DNA of 64,000 nucleotides from Halomonas ventosae (GTDB taxonomy: Bacteria; Pseudomonadota; Gammaproteobacteria; Pseudomonadales; Halomonadaceae): positions 124,001-188,000 of the forward strand of contig NZ_SNZJ01000005.1 of NCBI RefSeq assembly GCF_004363555.1, in the 5' to 3' direction. The position numbers and the translations under genes are program-made. The notes beneath the pieces were generated by a model. The model was given only the letters and a program-made list of their open reading frames with translations. It was not told the DNA's origin and searched no databases. This document shows, one piece after another, positions 55,305 through 63,875 of this stretch (its first letter is position 1; the number at the start of each line of letters is the position of its first letter).

Positions 55305-55322
55305 ACGGTATTCGGCGTGGAA

Positions 55323-55364
55323 ATGGGGGCGGTAACGGAGGTGCATGTCCCGTTACCGCCCCCA
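55323..55364. terminator. shared terminator of pirin and hydrolase genes
   Basis: A perfect 16-bp stem (ATGGGGGCGGTAACGG and complement) with a 10-nt loop, 19 nt after the pirin stop and 7 nt before the opposing hydrolase stop. Confidence 0.85.
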
Positions 55365-55370
55365 TGGTTA

Positions 55371-55931
55371 TCACCCCTGCTGCGTGAGCCAGGCGGCGGT
55401 ATCGGTGACCTCGGCATAGGCGAAGCCGAGCCCGGCCATGAAGGCCGCGTGCACCTGCGCGGCCGGCACCGTCACGCCATTGAACGCCTGGTCGTGGGTC
55501 GCGCAGGCGTCCTGCAGCACCGTGACCCCATAGCCCAGGTCGGAGGCGGCCCGGGTCGCGGCATCGATGCACATGTGGCTCATGGCCCCGACGACCACCA
55601 ACTGCTCGATGCCCTGCTCCTGCAGGTGCTCGTGCAGCCTGGTGCCCAGGAAGGCGTTGACGTTGTTCTTGAGGATCACCGCTTCGCTGGCGGATTCCTG
55701 CGGCGTCATGGAGGCGTGGATGCGCGCTCCCTCGCTGCCCGGCACGAAGAACGGCGCCTCCTCGGTGGGGAACTCGTGATGGATATGCACGATGGGCAGC
55801 GACTGCTCACGGAAGTGGGCGAGCACGCCGGCAGCGTTGTCGGCGGTCTGCTCGATATCCACCAGCGGCCACTTGCCGGCGGGGAAGTAGTCGTTCTGCA
55901 GATCCACGATGATCAGGGCGATGTGGCTCAT
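55371..55931 (-). CDS. cysteine hydrolase, isochorismatase-like
   Basis: A 186-residue cytoplasmic enzyme; RBS AAGGAGAAG before ATG 55931. Triad Asp in IIVDLQNDY, Lys in VILKNNVNAF and Cys in SHMCIDAAT, with the cis-peptide GAMSHMC. Likely amidohydrolase (nicotinamidase or similar). It is divergent from a GlxA-type AraC regulator gene 77 bp away, a common pairing in which the regulator controls the hydrolase. Confidence 0.92.
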   Translation of the reverse strand: MSHIALIIVDLQNDYFPAGKWPLVDIEQTADNAAGVLAHFREQSLPIVHIHHEFPTEEAPFFVPGSEGARIHASMTPQESASEAVILKNNVNAFLGTRLHEHLQEQGIEQLVVVGAMSHMCIDAATRAASDLGYGVTVLQDACATHDQAFNGVTVPAAQVHAAFMAGLGFAYAEVTDTAAWLTQQG

Positions 55932-56008
55932 GATGTGCTTCTCCTTGGAGGCTGGAGCCAGCATCATGGCAGGCCCTGGCCATGGGGTCGGGTGGCAGGA
56001 GTGACACA

Positions 56009-56968
56009 ATGCAGGCAAGAAGTGACAAGCGGCCCCGCCGCATCCGGATCGCGATCCCGACCCTGCCGGGCAGCGCCCAATCGGCCGTCTACGGGCTGCA
56101 GGACCTCTTCGGCACCGCCAACCGCATCCTGCAGGAGCTGCAGCCAGCTCCCGAGGTGGCCTTTGCCGTGGAGCTGGTGCCGGCCGGCAGCACGCACATC
56201 GCGCCCCCCGAGATCGCCATCGTGCCGCCCATACTAGAAGGTGATGCCTACCTGAACGCCCAGCCCGAACTCTGCCGGACGCTGCGGGAGTGGCACGCCG
56301 CAGGCACGGTGGTGTGCTCTGTCTGTGCTGGCGCCTTCCTGCTCGCCCAGGCCGACCTGCTCGACGGGCGGCGGGCCACCACCCACTGGCAGCTCGAGAC
56401 GGCGCTCCGGACCCACTACCCCCATCTCACCCTGAATACCGATGCGCTGCTGATATCTGAGGCCGACCTGGTCACGGCCGGCGGCGTCATGGCCTGGATG
56501 GACCTCGGCCTGCACCTGGTCGCGCGCCACGTACCGCCCTCCGTGGTGCAGGCGCTGGGGCGCTTTCTGGTCATCGACACCGGCGAGCGTCAGCAGCGCT
56601 ACTACCGCGCCTTCACGCCTGAGATGGCCCACGGCGACCGGGCAATCCTGCGGCTCCAGCACCACCTGCAAGCACACTTCACCAGTCGCCAGACCACCGC
56701 CGAGATGGCCGCCACCGCGGGACTCGGCGAACGTACCTTGATGCGCCGCTTCCGCCAGGCCACCGGGCTCGGCCCCGGAGAGTACCTGCAGCAGCTGCGG
56801 CTGCAGCGCGCCAGGGAGCTGCTGGAGAACCGCCGGGACAGCGTGGAACAGGTCGCTCTGGCCGTGGGTTACGAAGACACCAGCGCCTTTCGAAAGATGT
56901 TCATCAAGCACACGGGGCTAACGCCTGGACAGCATCGCGCCCGATTCGGCGCCGCCCACTCTCGCTGA
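56009..56968 (+). CDS. GlxA/FtrA-type AraC-family regulator
   Basis: A 319-residue regulator. The ATG at 56009 (RBS AGGAG) is favoured over the ATG at 55982. The N-terminal DJ-1/PfpI-like domain (residues ~10-195) has the elbow CSVCAGAFLLA with Cys. The C-terminal AraC domain has two helix-turn-helices (TTAEMAATAGLGERTLMRRF and VEQVALAVGYEDTSAFRKMF). Divergent from the cysteine hydrolase, which is its likely target. Confidence 0.93.
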   Translation: MQARSDKRPRRIRIAIPTLPGSAQSAVYGLQDLFGTANRILQELQPAPEVAFAVELVPAGSTHIAPPEIAIVPPILEGDAYLNAQPELCRTLREWHAAGTVVCSVCAGAFLLAQADLLDGRRATTHWQLETALRTHYPHLTLNTDALLISEADLVTAGGVMAWMDLGLHLVARHVPPSVVQALGRFLVIDTGERQQRYYRAFTPEMAHGDRAILRLQHHLQAHFTSRQTTAEMAATAGLGERTLMRRFRQATGLGPGEYLQQLRLQRARELLENRRDSVEQVALAVGYEDTSAFRKMFIKHTGLTPGQHRARFGAAHSR

Positions 56969-56996
56969 ACCAGCGCGGTCGCAACTCGGCCGAAGC

Positions 56997-57218
56997 TCAG
57001 GCAGAGGCAATCAGGCCTTTCTTGCGCAGCGCCGCCAGGACCTTGCGGGCGAGACTCTCCAGGAGCGTCAGGTCTCCGAAACGAGGCACCTCACCCTCCT
57101 CGAGTCGGTCCTCCCACTCCTCGAGTTGGGTATCGAGAACTTCCGGCAGCCCGGTGGCAGACGGTGACTCAGTAGAGATGTACCGCCTCGAAGCGGGCAC
57201 GTGCCTCGCCCTCACCAT
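56997..57218 (-). CDS. small acidic/helical protein of unknown function
   Basis: A frame of up to 73 residues. Its first ~17 codons overlap the end of the META lipoprotein gene and no RBS is convincing, so the true start may be an internal GTG or later codon. The body (LDTQLEEWEDRLEEGEVPRFGDLTLLESLARKVLAALRKKGL) looks like a real soluble helical protein. It may be translated by coupling to the lipoprotein gene. Confidence 0.5.
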   Translation of the reverse strand: MVRARHVPASRRYISTESPSATGLPEVLDTQLEEWEDRLEEGEVPRFGDLTLLESLARKVLAALRKKGLIASA

Positions 57219-57621
57219 CCACGAGGGTCAAGGTTTCGCCCTCGACCTGCCAGCTGGCGATGTCGTCGAGGGCATCAAGAAAATCGCGCTCGAGTGCCAT
57301 CACTTCGCCAGGACAGGCCATCATGGTGGTGGCAACCTGGCCGAAGCGTAACCGGTCGCCATCACGCTCATACTCGCCCATCATGCGGTTGCAGCCGGTG
57401 GAGCCTGCAAGGCGTGCGTCCTCGGCATGAAGCACCAGATGCGCCTCGCGTGCCTCCTCAATGACCACTGCCTTGCGCTCGCCCACCGTCACCAGCTTCC
57501 AGTAGGTATTCTCCAGGGGCTCGTTGACGGTGGCGCCGCCGGAGGTCGCATCAAGCCCGGTACAACCGGCCAGGGCCAGCGTGCCGACCAGCAGCGCCAC
57601 AAGCGAATACTCATGTTTCAT
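57169..57621 (-). CDS. META-domain lipoprotein (HslJ-like)
   Basis: A 150-residue protein; ATG 57621 has RBS GGAG at 9 nt. The lipobox LALAGC places the lipidated Cys at ~19. The META domain follows: NTYWKLVTVG, GSTGCNRMMGEYERDGDRL and TTMMACP. It is an outer-membrane or periplasmic lipoprotein of the HslJ type, linked to envelope and antibiotic stress in other bacteria. The gene overlaps a small downstream frame. Confidence 0.92.
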   Translation of the reverse strand: MKHEYSLVALLVGTLALAGCTGLDATSGGATVNEPLENTYWKLVTVGERKAVVIEEAREAHLVLHAEDARLAGSTGCNRMMGEYERDGDRLRFGQVATTMMACPGEVMALERDFLDALDDIASWQVEGETLTLVDGEGEARARFEAVHLY

Positions 57622-57700
57622 CGAGGTCACTCCATTGCCATTTGTGTAGATCTTGCATCGTAAGGTGCATCTCTGAACCTGCTCGAGCCAACGCTGGGCT

Positions 57701-58357
57701 TCAGCTCGCCACCTCGATCAACGCCGGATCGTCCTCCACCGGCTTGTTGACTCGGGTGCTCACCGGCCAGTGGGTCAGCAGATCGTGCGGGAGGTGGTGG
57801 ACCCGATGGCGAATTGTCTCGCGGTCGGTCAGCTCGGGATCGAGCCAGGGTTCCAGGCTCTGCTGATCCAGGATCAGCGGCATCCGCGGGTGGATCGCCT
57901 TGGCGACGCCGCGGGCGGGCTCGGTGAGGATCGCGCAGCCGGGCTTGCCGTCCGGGCGCTCCGCCCAGATACCGCCGAACCACAGCGGCTCGCCGTCGCG
58001 GCGGGTCAGGTAGTGGGGCTGCTTGCGACCGTCCACGACCTCCCACTCGTACCAGCCGTCTGCCGGCACCAGGCAGCGGTGATGGGAGAAAGCCCCGCGG
58101 AAGTAGGGGGAGGTAGCGATCTTCTCGACGGTGGCGTTGATGGGCTGAGGCGCCTTGTCGTCGGCCCAGTGGGGCCGGTAGCCCCACCAGAGCGCATCGA
58201 GGCTAAGCTGGCTGCTGTCGTCATGCCGGCGCACCGCCGAAATCCAGGTACCAGGCGCGACGTTGTAGTGAGGGGTCAGTTCACTCTCGACCAGCTGCAG
58301 CTTGAGGGAGGCTGCCAGGCTGGGGGAGTCGCTGTAGAGGGCGAAACGGCCGCACAT
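57701..58357 (-). CDS. SRAP-domain protein (HMCES/YedK-like)
   Basis: A 218-residue protein beginning MCGRFAL, so Cys2 becomes the N-terminal nucleophile after Met removal. The conserved Asn (HYNVAPG), Glu (WYEW) and His (IHPRMPLIL) complete the SRAP site. It should cross-link abasic sites in single-stranded DNA to protect them during replication. Start 58357 lies 4 nt after the MazG-like stop, so the two are one operon: nucleotide-pool cleaning plus abasic-site protection is a coherent pair. Confidence 0.95.
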   Translation of the reverse strand: MCGRFALYSDSPSLAASLKLQLVESELTPHYNVAPGTWISAVRRHDDSSQLSLDALWWGYRPHWADDKAPQPINATVEKIATSPYFRGAFSHHRCLVPADGWYEWEVVDGRKQPHYLTRRDGEPLWFGGIWAERPDGKPGCAILTEPARGVAKAIHPRMPLILDQQSLEPWLDPELTDRETIRHRVHHLPHDLLTHWPVSTRVNKPVEDDPALIEVAS

Positions 58358-58361
58358 CACA

Positions 58362-58718
58362 TTAATCCTGATAGTGCGTGTACTTTTTCGCACTTCCCTT
58401 CACTTGGTCGGCGGGATATTTCTCCGCATTCTTCTCCACCTTCGCCCGGCATGCCGCTTCGATATCCACGTCCAGCTTGCCCGCCAGCCGGATCAGATAG
58501 AGCTGAACATCGGCAATTTCGTCGCTCACAGCGGCCAGCTGCTGCTCATCGAGCTCCCTGGACTGCGCCTCGGTCAGCCACTGGAAGCACTCCTGCAGCT
58601 CTGCTGCCTCCACCGTCAGCGCCATGGCCAGGTTCTTGGGCGAGTGGAACTGGTCCCAGTCGCGCTCGGTGGCGAACTGGTCCATGGCATCGCGAAGCTG
58701 CTTGAACGGGTCTGACAT
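58362..58718 (-). CDS. MazG-like nucleotide pyrophosphohydrolase
   Basis: A 118-residue all-alpha NTP pyrophosphatase. The Mg-binding motifs EAAELQECFQWL and DEIADVQLYLIRLA (ExxE...ExxD) are present. It resembles dCTPase/RS21-type enzymes, which hydrolyse modified or excess dNTPs. RBS AGGTG precedes ATG. First gene of a two-gene unit with SRAP. Confidence 0.92.
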   Translation of the reverse strand: MSDPFKQLRDAMDQFATERDWDQFHSPKNLAMALTVEAAELQECFQWLTEAQSRELDEQQLAAVSDEIADVQLYLIRLAGKLDVDIEAACRAKVEKNAEKYPADQVKGSAKKYTHYQD

Positions 58719-58825
58719 CTAGGTGGCACCTGGTTCTGCGGTATCGGATAGCGGTGAGCATGCCTGCTCTGCTGCTCGCTATCCAGCCAGCATCGGCGTA
58801 GGTGACCATCCGGCCGCCCACTCGC

Positions 58826-61216
58826 TCACAGCACGGAGAGGAATTCGCCGATGACCTTCAGGTCCTCCAGCTCGTCCTCGAGCACGATGTCCTTGTAGCC
58901 GAAGGCGTTGGTCTGGGGCTTGAGCACGATGCGCTGGTTCACGAACTCGCCATACTCCTCTACCTTCTCGCTCTGATACTGCTTCACCGTAAAGCTACCG
59001 CCATGGTCCGGGTCCTCGATGGCACGATGCTGCACCACGACGACCTTGCCTTGCCGTGTGCCGCCAGGGTTGGCACGGAACAGGCACCAGGCGCCGTTGG
59101 GAATGCGCCGATTCATCGACTCCCCCACCACTCGGCTGACGAACAGGTCGGGGCTCACTCGCATGAAGTCCGGCAACTCGACCCAGTGCTCGGCTTCGGC
59201 GATCTGCATCTCGCTGAACTCGCCGGCGGCGATGCTCAAATCGTACACGGGCACATGGCGCTCGAACGGCACGGCCTGGTCACGCTTCACGATGGGAAGG
59301 TGCAAGCCATCCAGCGTCTCGGCATCCTCAGACGCCTCCAGTCGCTCGGTCGCTGCTTGAGCTCGAGCAAAGGCCGCGAAGTACTCGCGGGTCTCGGGGT
59401 CCGTGGCATAGACATAACAGCCCTTCTGGCCCCTCGTCATCAAGGTGCGATAGGTGTTCTTGATGATCTGGTCGGCCAGGGCACGGGCGTGCTCGGGCTG
59501 CTCCCTGAGCATCTTCTTGTAGCCATGCACCGAACGGTCCTGCCCCGCCCGCTTCCCCGCGTCTGTCACCACGCGGCCGTCACGAATCACGAAGTCGTCC
59601 CCGATGATGACGCCGACGTAGTCGAACTCGAGCCCTTGGCAGGTGTGGATGCAGCCGACCTGCTCTGCTGATCCATCGGCGATCGCCCACAGCATGCCGT
59701 CATCATCGAGGTTCCACTGGGCCGCGAAGTCATGTTCGGGAAACACGATGTCCATGGCCTGCTTGTCTTTCTTGCTCGCCCAGGGCCAGCAGTAGCCTGC
59801 CACCATGCGTGCCTTGTTGGCCTTGCGGTTCTTCTTGAGAATCGCCCGGCGCAAAGCACTCGGGTCATCGAACACCTGGAAGTCGTAGTCGATGTCCTCC
59901 AGGTCGGTGTTGGCCGTGGTGCGAATCTGAAGGGCGTGATCGAGCCATGCCAGATAGCCGTCCGAGCCGTTGCAGCGAAACTGCGACGCCAGCTCAAGTT
60001 CGTGGACATCGGCGCCGCACTCCGCTGCCCGCCGCCTGATCTCCTCGACCGTCCCCACGTCCTTCAGCGTCACACGCTGCGCCTCATCGATGAAGAAGAG
60101 CGAGAAGCGTGACGCGGCGATCACCTCCTTGATCTGGCTCTCGCCCAGGTTCTGATACATGCCCGACTTCTCGTTCAGGCGGTGCGCCTCATCGACGATC
60201 AACGCATGGAAGGTGTCCGGCTCCGCGTTGACGTAGCTGCCCGAGCCCTTGAACAGGTTGTCGATGTGGGTCTTCTTGCGCGTTCCGGTCAGCTTCTTCT
60301 TGAAGACCTCACGAGGGGCCGAGTTGCGCGAGACGTATTGCGTCATCATCTCGCGCTTCGTCAGCTCCACCAGCAGGTTGATGGCCACCACCGACTTGCC
60401 GGTGCCCGGCCCGCCCTTGACGATCAGGCACTGCTTGTTGCCGCTACCTGCACGGTGAGCGAGGTCAAGCGCGGTTTCATAGACCAGCTTCTGCTCGTCG
60501 ATCATCAGGAACTCGGCGTTGCCCTGCATCATCGATGCCAGTGCATCCGCCAGGTTCTTGCTCGGCTTGATCACACCGTGCTCGATGCGATACATGATGT
60601 CGTTGCTGTCGCCGTACTTGATGTGCTGGCTCAGAAACTCAGAGAGCTTCAAGGCATCCTGCGAGATGAAGACCGGCGCACGGCGCGTGTGGTGCTCGTA
60701 GAAGGGATCATTGATGGCGTCTCCCTGCTTCATGTTGTGCAGGTAGGCGCAAGGCACCAGGCGGATCGACTCGGAGCGTACCGTCTCGTTGTAGTCCTCG
60801 ATCAGCGCGCCATAGGACCATGCCTGATACGAAGGATGGTTGGTCTCGCGTACGCCGCCGCCCAGCTGGGTACGCACGATGGCGTCCTTCTTCGTTACCT
60901 CGACGGACTGCCACTGTTTCAGTTCCACGATGACCGCCGCATCATCCCGCTGGCGGTTCTTGCCGGTCAGGATGAAGTCCACGCGGCGATTGGTCAGCGG
61001 AATGTTGTATTCGATGGCCACCCCGGCCGACGCGGGAATCGCTTCGTCCAGCAGCGCGCTCATCATGAAGCGCAGGGAGTTCTCCCACGACGTCACCTCA
61101 CTGCGCGGCGAGTTGCGGTTCAGTCTGCGTGCCACCTCGTTCTCGATGGCGTCGGTGATGACGTTGGCTCGCACATCGTCGATAAACTGCTGCTTGGTGG
61201 CATTATAGACCAGCAT
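58826..61216 (-). CDS. nuclease-DUF2075 helicase with C-terminal LexA-like S24 domain
   Basis: A 796-residue protein. The N-terminus has a PD-(D/E)xK-like core: Asp80 in RRVDFIL and E98-L-K100 in VIVELKQW. The DUF2075 superfamily-1 ATPase follows, with Walker A GGPGTGKS at 268-275 and Walker B IVDEAH at 340-345. Residues ~650-796 are an S24/LexA-type domain: Ala664-Gly665 in LSIAAGEFSE, Ser700 in VVGESMN and Lys745 in SFTVKQY. The Gly-Ser distance (35) is close to LexA's. So the protein may cleave itself on RecA activation. Defence or DNA-damage control is the likely theme. It stands alone, upstream of a tRNA fragment. Confidence 0.85.
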   Translation of the reverse strand: MLVYNATKQQFIDDVRANVITDAIENEVARRLNRNSPRSEVTSWENSLRFMMSALLDEAIPASAGVAIEYNIPLTNRRVDFILTGKNRQRDDAAVIVELKQWQSVEVTKKDAIVRTQLGGGVRETNHPSYQAWSYGALIEDYNETVRSESIRLVPCAYLHNMKQGDAINDPFYEHHTRRAPVFISQDALKLSEFLSQHIKYGDSNDIMYRIEHGVIKPSKNLADALASMMQGNAEFLMIDEQKLVYETALDLAHRAGSGNKQCLIVKGGPGTGKSVVAINLLVELTKREMMTQYVSRNSAPREVFKKKLTGTRKKTHIDNLFKGSGSYVNAEPDTFHALIVDEAHRLNEKSGMYQNLGESQIKEVIAASRFSLFFIDEAQRVTLKDVGTVEEIRRRAAECGADVHELELASQFRCNGSDGYLAWLDHALQIRTTANTDLEDIDYDFQVFDDPSALRRAILKKNRKANKARMVAGYCWPWASKKDKQAMDIVFPEHDFAAQWNLDDDGMLWAIADGSAEQVGCIHTCQGLEFDYVGVIIGDDFVIRDGRVVTDAGKRAGQDRSVHGYKKMLREQPEHARALADQIIKNTYRTLMTRGQKGCYVYATDPETREYFAAFARAQAATERLEASEDAETLDGLHLPIVKRDQAVPFERHVPVYDLSIAAGEFSEMQIAEAEHWVELPDFMRVSPDLFVSRVVGESMNRRIPNGAWCLFRANPGGTRQGKVVVVQHRAIEDPDHGGSFTVKQYQSEKVEEYGEFVNQRIVLKPQTNAFGYKDIVLEDELEDLKVIGEFLSVL

Positions 61217-61357
61217 GTCCGTGTAAAGTCCCTTTTCGAATCAGCCGCTCAGAATTTCGCGTAGATGTATTTAACAAATATGCACGCCGTAAGCTGAAAC
61301 AGCATGTTTTGATGACGACGAGAACCGGAAACAGAGCCACAATGCGATCACTGTCGG

Positions 61358-61372
61358 GATACCGCTGGTATC
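61358..61372. promoter_or_regulatory. palindrome upstream of helicase gene
   Basis: GATACC-GCT-GGTATC, perfect 6-bp dyad with 3-bp spacer, 142 bp upstream of the helicase start. A second, weaker dyad AAACA-GCA-TGTTT lies at 61297-61309. Both could be operators; neither matches the LexA consensus. Confidence 0.3.
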
Positions 61373-61553
61373 GCGGGAAACCTATAGTCTTTAGTCACGA
61401 AAAAATCGTCGGAGTGATTCTGGTGGGCGCCCCGCTTTTGGCCGAAACATTAGACAAACCTTGACCATAACAGCCCAACCGCGGTTTGCAACGCGGACAG
61501 CAAGATTTCTCCCGGGAAAGGCGGGAAGCAAGCGAGGTCTGGCAGGATGAGGA

Positions 61554-61599
61554 TGGTGGGCCCAGCTGGACTCGAACCAGCGACCAAGGGATTATGAGT
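61554..61599 (-). other. 3' fragment of a tRNA-Met(CAT) gene, attachment-site-like
   Basis: On the minus strand the sequence reads from the anticodon loop CTCATAA through variable loop, T-arm (GCTGG-TTCGAGT-CCAGC) and acceptor 3' strand TGGGCCCA to CCA at 61554. The 5' half is missing: identity ends around 61599. This is the typical scar left when an integrase uses the 3' end of a tRNA gene. From tRNA polarity, the element would lie to the right. Confidence 0.75.
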
Positions 61600-62360
61600 G
61601 CAATTTTGCTAATATTGAGGACCGCGCCTGCCATGCGGTTATCTTTTAAAATCAGATAGTTGAAAATTTCCACTGCTTACACTAGCCACACCGATTCCTC
61701 GCAAGCAGCAACCAATCAGCAACCAACGTAAGCCTCCGTCGAGCACCGCCGGCGCATGGTTAGGCGAGTTTGCCAGTACTGCGGCAAGGGTTCGTGAAGT
61801 TGGCTGTCCTTGTGAAACAGGAGCCGCTCCAGCACGTCTTTACGGTAGGTGAAGGGCTCAGCCGTGCGGGCGTCAGACGGCACGGCTGGGGGCAGCCGGC
61901 CCCGCAGAGGCCAAGCGTGTGAGGAAAGAACAGGCGGCGCCGTCGGCACGCGGAGCGCAAGAGCGCCAGGGATGCTCAGGGTGGCGAAGCCAACCATAAG
62001 GACCGTAGCCCGGAGCAGCCCGCCCGCGAGCGAGGAATGAGCCGGCGGGGGTTTCCGGGATCAAGAGGTGATGTAGTCCTCGAGGAGAGCTATGGCCATC
62101 ATCTGCGCGATATGCCGTAACGAATGCCCCTGTTCGCGGAACTGCCAGGCCCGGCGGACGAGTTCCTCTACACTAATCTTGGTCGCAGCCTACTCGCCAC
62201 ATTTCTGGCAGCATAGTCGCGTTGGCAGCCGCGGCAATAGCTGCCGGCGAGGAGCACGGCAATCCGGCTGCCTCCGTACGCGGTGTGTTTTATCAAACCG
62301 AGACCGGCATCCATGTGGACGCCGGTCATGGGAAGAACGCTTGGTACCTGGACAAGCGTC
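61600..62360. other. 760-bp region without intact genes, possible element remnant
   Basis: All frames are broken or have poor starts. A minus-strand tail at 62061-62157 reads ...FREQGHSLRHIAQMM..., similar to a recombinase or transposase helix-turn-helix, but it is only ~32 codons after a stop. The neighbouring tRNA fragment makes a decayed mobile element plausible. Confidence 0.4.
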
Positions 62361-63875
62361 TCAGTTCACGCGATAGACGTCCCTGTTGAAACGCACGATT
62401 TCATCCCCCCAAGAGTCGAACTCCATGACCTCCTCGCCCTGGGCTTCCCAGACTTTCTTCTCCTCATCGTTGGCGAGCGGAGAGAACCATCCGGTCCACG
62501 CGTAGAGAATACCGATCAGCGGCGAGAGCCAGCAGGCAAAGGCTAGAGGAATATAGAGCAGATCAATGGGCGAACCGCTGTAGACCCCAAGCCCCAGGGA
62601 AGTGATGACCACGGCCCCACCGGCGTTCCACGGTACCAGGGGAGAGACCAGTGTTCCCCCTTCTTCTGTGGCGCGGGAGAGGTTGAGCATCGAGTACCCC
62701 ATGCCGCGATAGGCCGGCCCGAACATGCGGCCCGTCAACGCGATCGAGAGGTAGGGGTCGCCGGCTACGACATTCGTCACTATCGAACTGCCGATCGCTG
62801 ACGTCTGCAGGGACCCAAAGCTTCTGATGCGCTTCACGACTGCATCGAGTATCGCCCGCATGGACCCGGTACTCTCAAGAATTCCACCGAAGGAAAGCGC
62901 AATCAGAAGCAGCGTGATGACCCAGGTCATGGACTGGATGCCACCGCGATTGAGCAGACCATCGATTGCGGCCACCCCCGTCGCAATCTCATAACCGGAG
63001 AAAGCGTAGACAAAGATATTCTTTATATTTTCACCCTGGAAGACCAAGGCGGCCAGCCCGCCCAAGAGAACACCAGTGAACAGTACCGGCATCGCCGGCA
63101 TGCGCATGACCGCCAGACCGATGACCAGCGCCACTGGCAGCACCGTCCACCAGGACAGCATGAAGTGTTCTGTCAGCCCGTTGTTGATGGAGGCAATCCT
63201 GGCGAGAGAGGCAGACTCGTCACCCACCAGACTGAAGCCAGCCACCAGATAGATCACCACTGCGATCAGCATGGCCGGCAGAGTGGTCGGAACAAGGTTG
63301 CGGATATGTTCGAAGAGGTCCACGCCGGTGACGGCTGGAGCTAGGTTAGTAGTGTCCGAGAGCGGAGACACCTTGTCACCGAAGAAGGCCCCCGACACTA
63401 CGGCACCTGCAGTCCAGTACACCGGGATATCGAAACCTGCCCCTATCCCCATCAGGGCCAAACCAACCGTACCAACTGTTCCCCAGGAAGTGCCGAGTGA
63501 CACCGATACCACGGCGCACATCAGTGCGGCAGCCGCCAGGAATAACTGCGGGCTGATCAATTCGAGACCGAAGTAGATCAGCGTCGGCACCGTACCGCTG
63601 GCGATCCACACGCCGGTCAGCATCCCCACAAGGATCAGGATGCCGATAGCAGGCAGGCCGACACTAACCACGTGCAGCATGCCTTCCTCCATGTCCTTCC
63701 AGGAGGTCCCATTCCAGCGACCGACCAAGGCCGCAATACCGATCCCCATGATCAGGGGGACATGTGGCGTGAAGGTATCGAACACGAACAGTTGGATACC
63801 GAGAACAATGAAGGTCAAAAGAATTGGCAGCACAGCCAATTGCAGCCCAATCCGGGGCTTGGTCTTGTCCAACAT
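62361..63875 (-). CDS. nhaC: Na+/H+ antiporter, NhaC family
   Basis: A 504-residue membrane protein with about 11-12 membrane segments; RBS CGGAGAAG precedes ATG. NhaC motifs include GTSWGTVGTVG, FFGDKVSPLSDTTNLAP and VTNVVAGDPYLS, with the acidic residues placed in membrane helices. It exports Na+ for H+, useful at alkaline pH or high salt. The C-terminal tail is cytoplasmic and acidic. The spacer from 63876 to the window end holds no gene I can support. Confidence 0.95.
   Translation of the reverse strand: MLDKTKPRIGLQLAVLPILLTFIVLGIQLFVFDTFTPHVPLIMGIGIAALVGRWNGTSWKDMEEGMLHVVSVGLPAIGILILVGMLTGVWIASGTVPTLIYFGLELISPQLFLAAAALMCAVVSVSLGTSWGTVGTVGLALMGIGAGFDIPVYWTAGAVVSGAFFGDKVSPLSDTTNLAPAVTGVDLFEHIRNLVPTTLPAMLIAVVIYLVAGFSLVGDESASLARIASINNGLTEHFMLSWWTVLPVALVIGLAVMRMPAMPVLFTGVLLGGLAALVFQGENIKNIFVYAFSGYEIATGVAAIDGLLNRGGIQSMTWVITLLLIALSFGGILESTGSMRAILDAVVKRIRSFGSLQTSAIGSSIVTNVVAGDPYLSIALTGRMFGPAYRGMGYSMLNLSRATEEGGTLVSPLVPWNAGGAVVITSLGLGVYSGSPIDLLYIPLAFACWLSPLIGILYAWTGWFSPLANDEEKKVWEAQGEEVMEFDSWGDEIVRFNRDVYRVN

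Noticed and set aside
61419..61432. GGTGGGC-like sequence as a second tRNA end
   Set aside because: Only ~8 bases match the tRNA 3' end; no T-arm follows.
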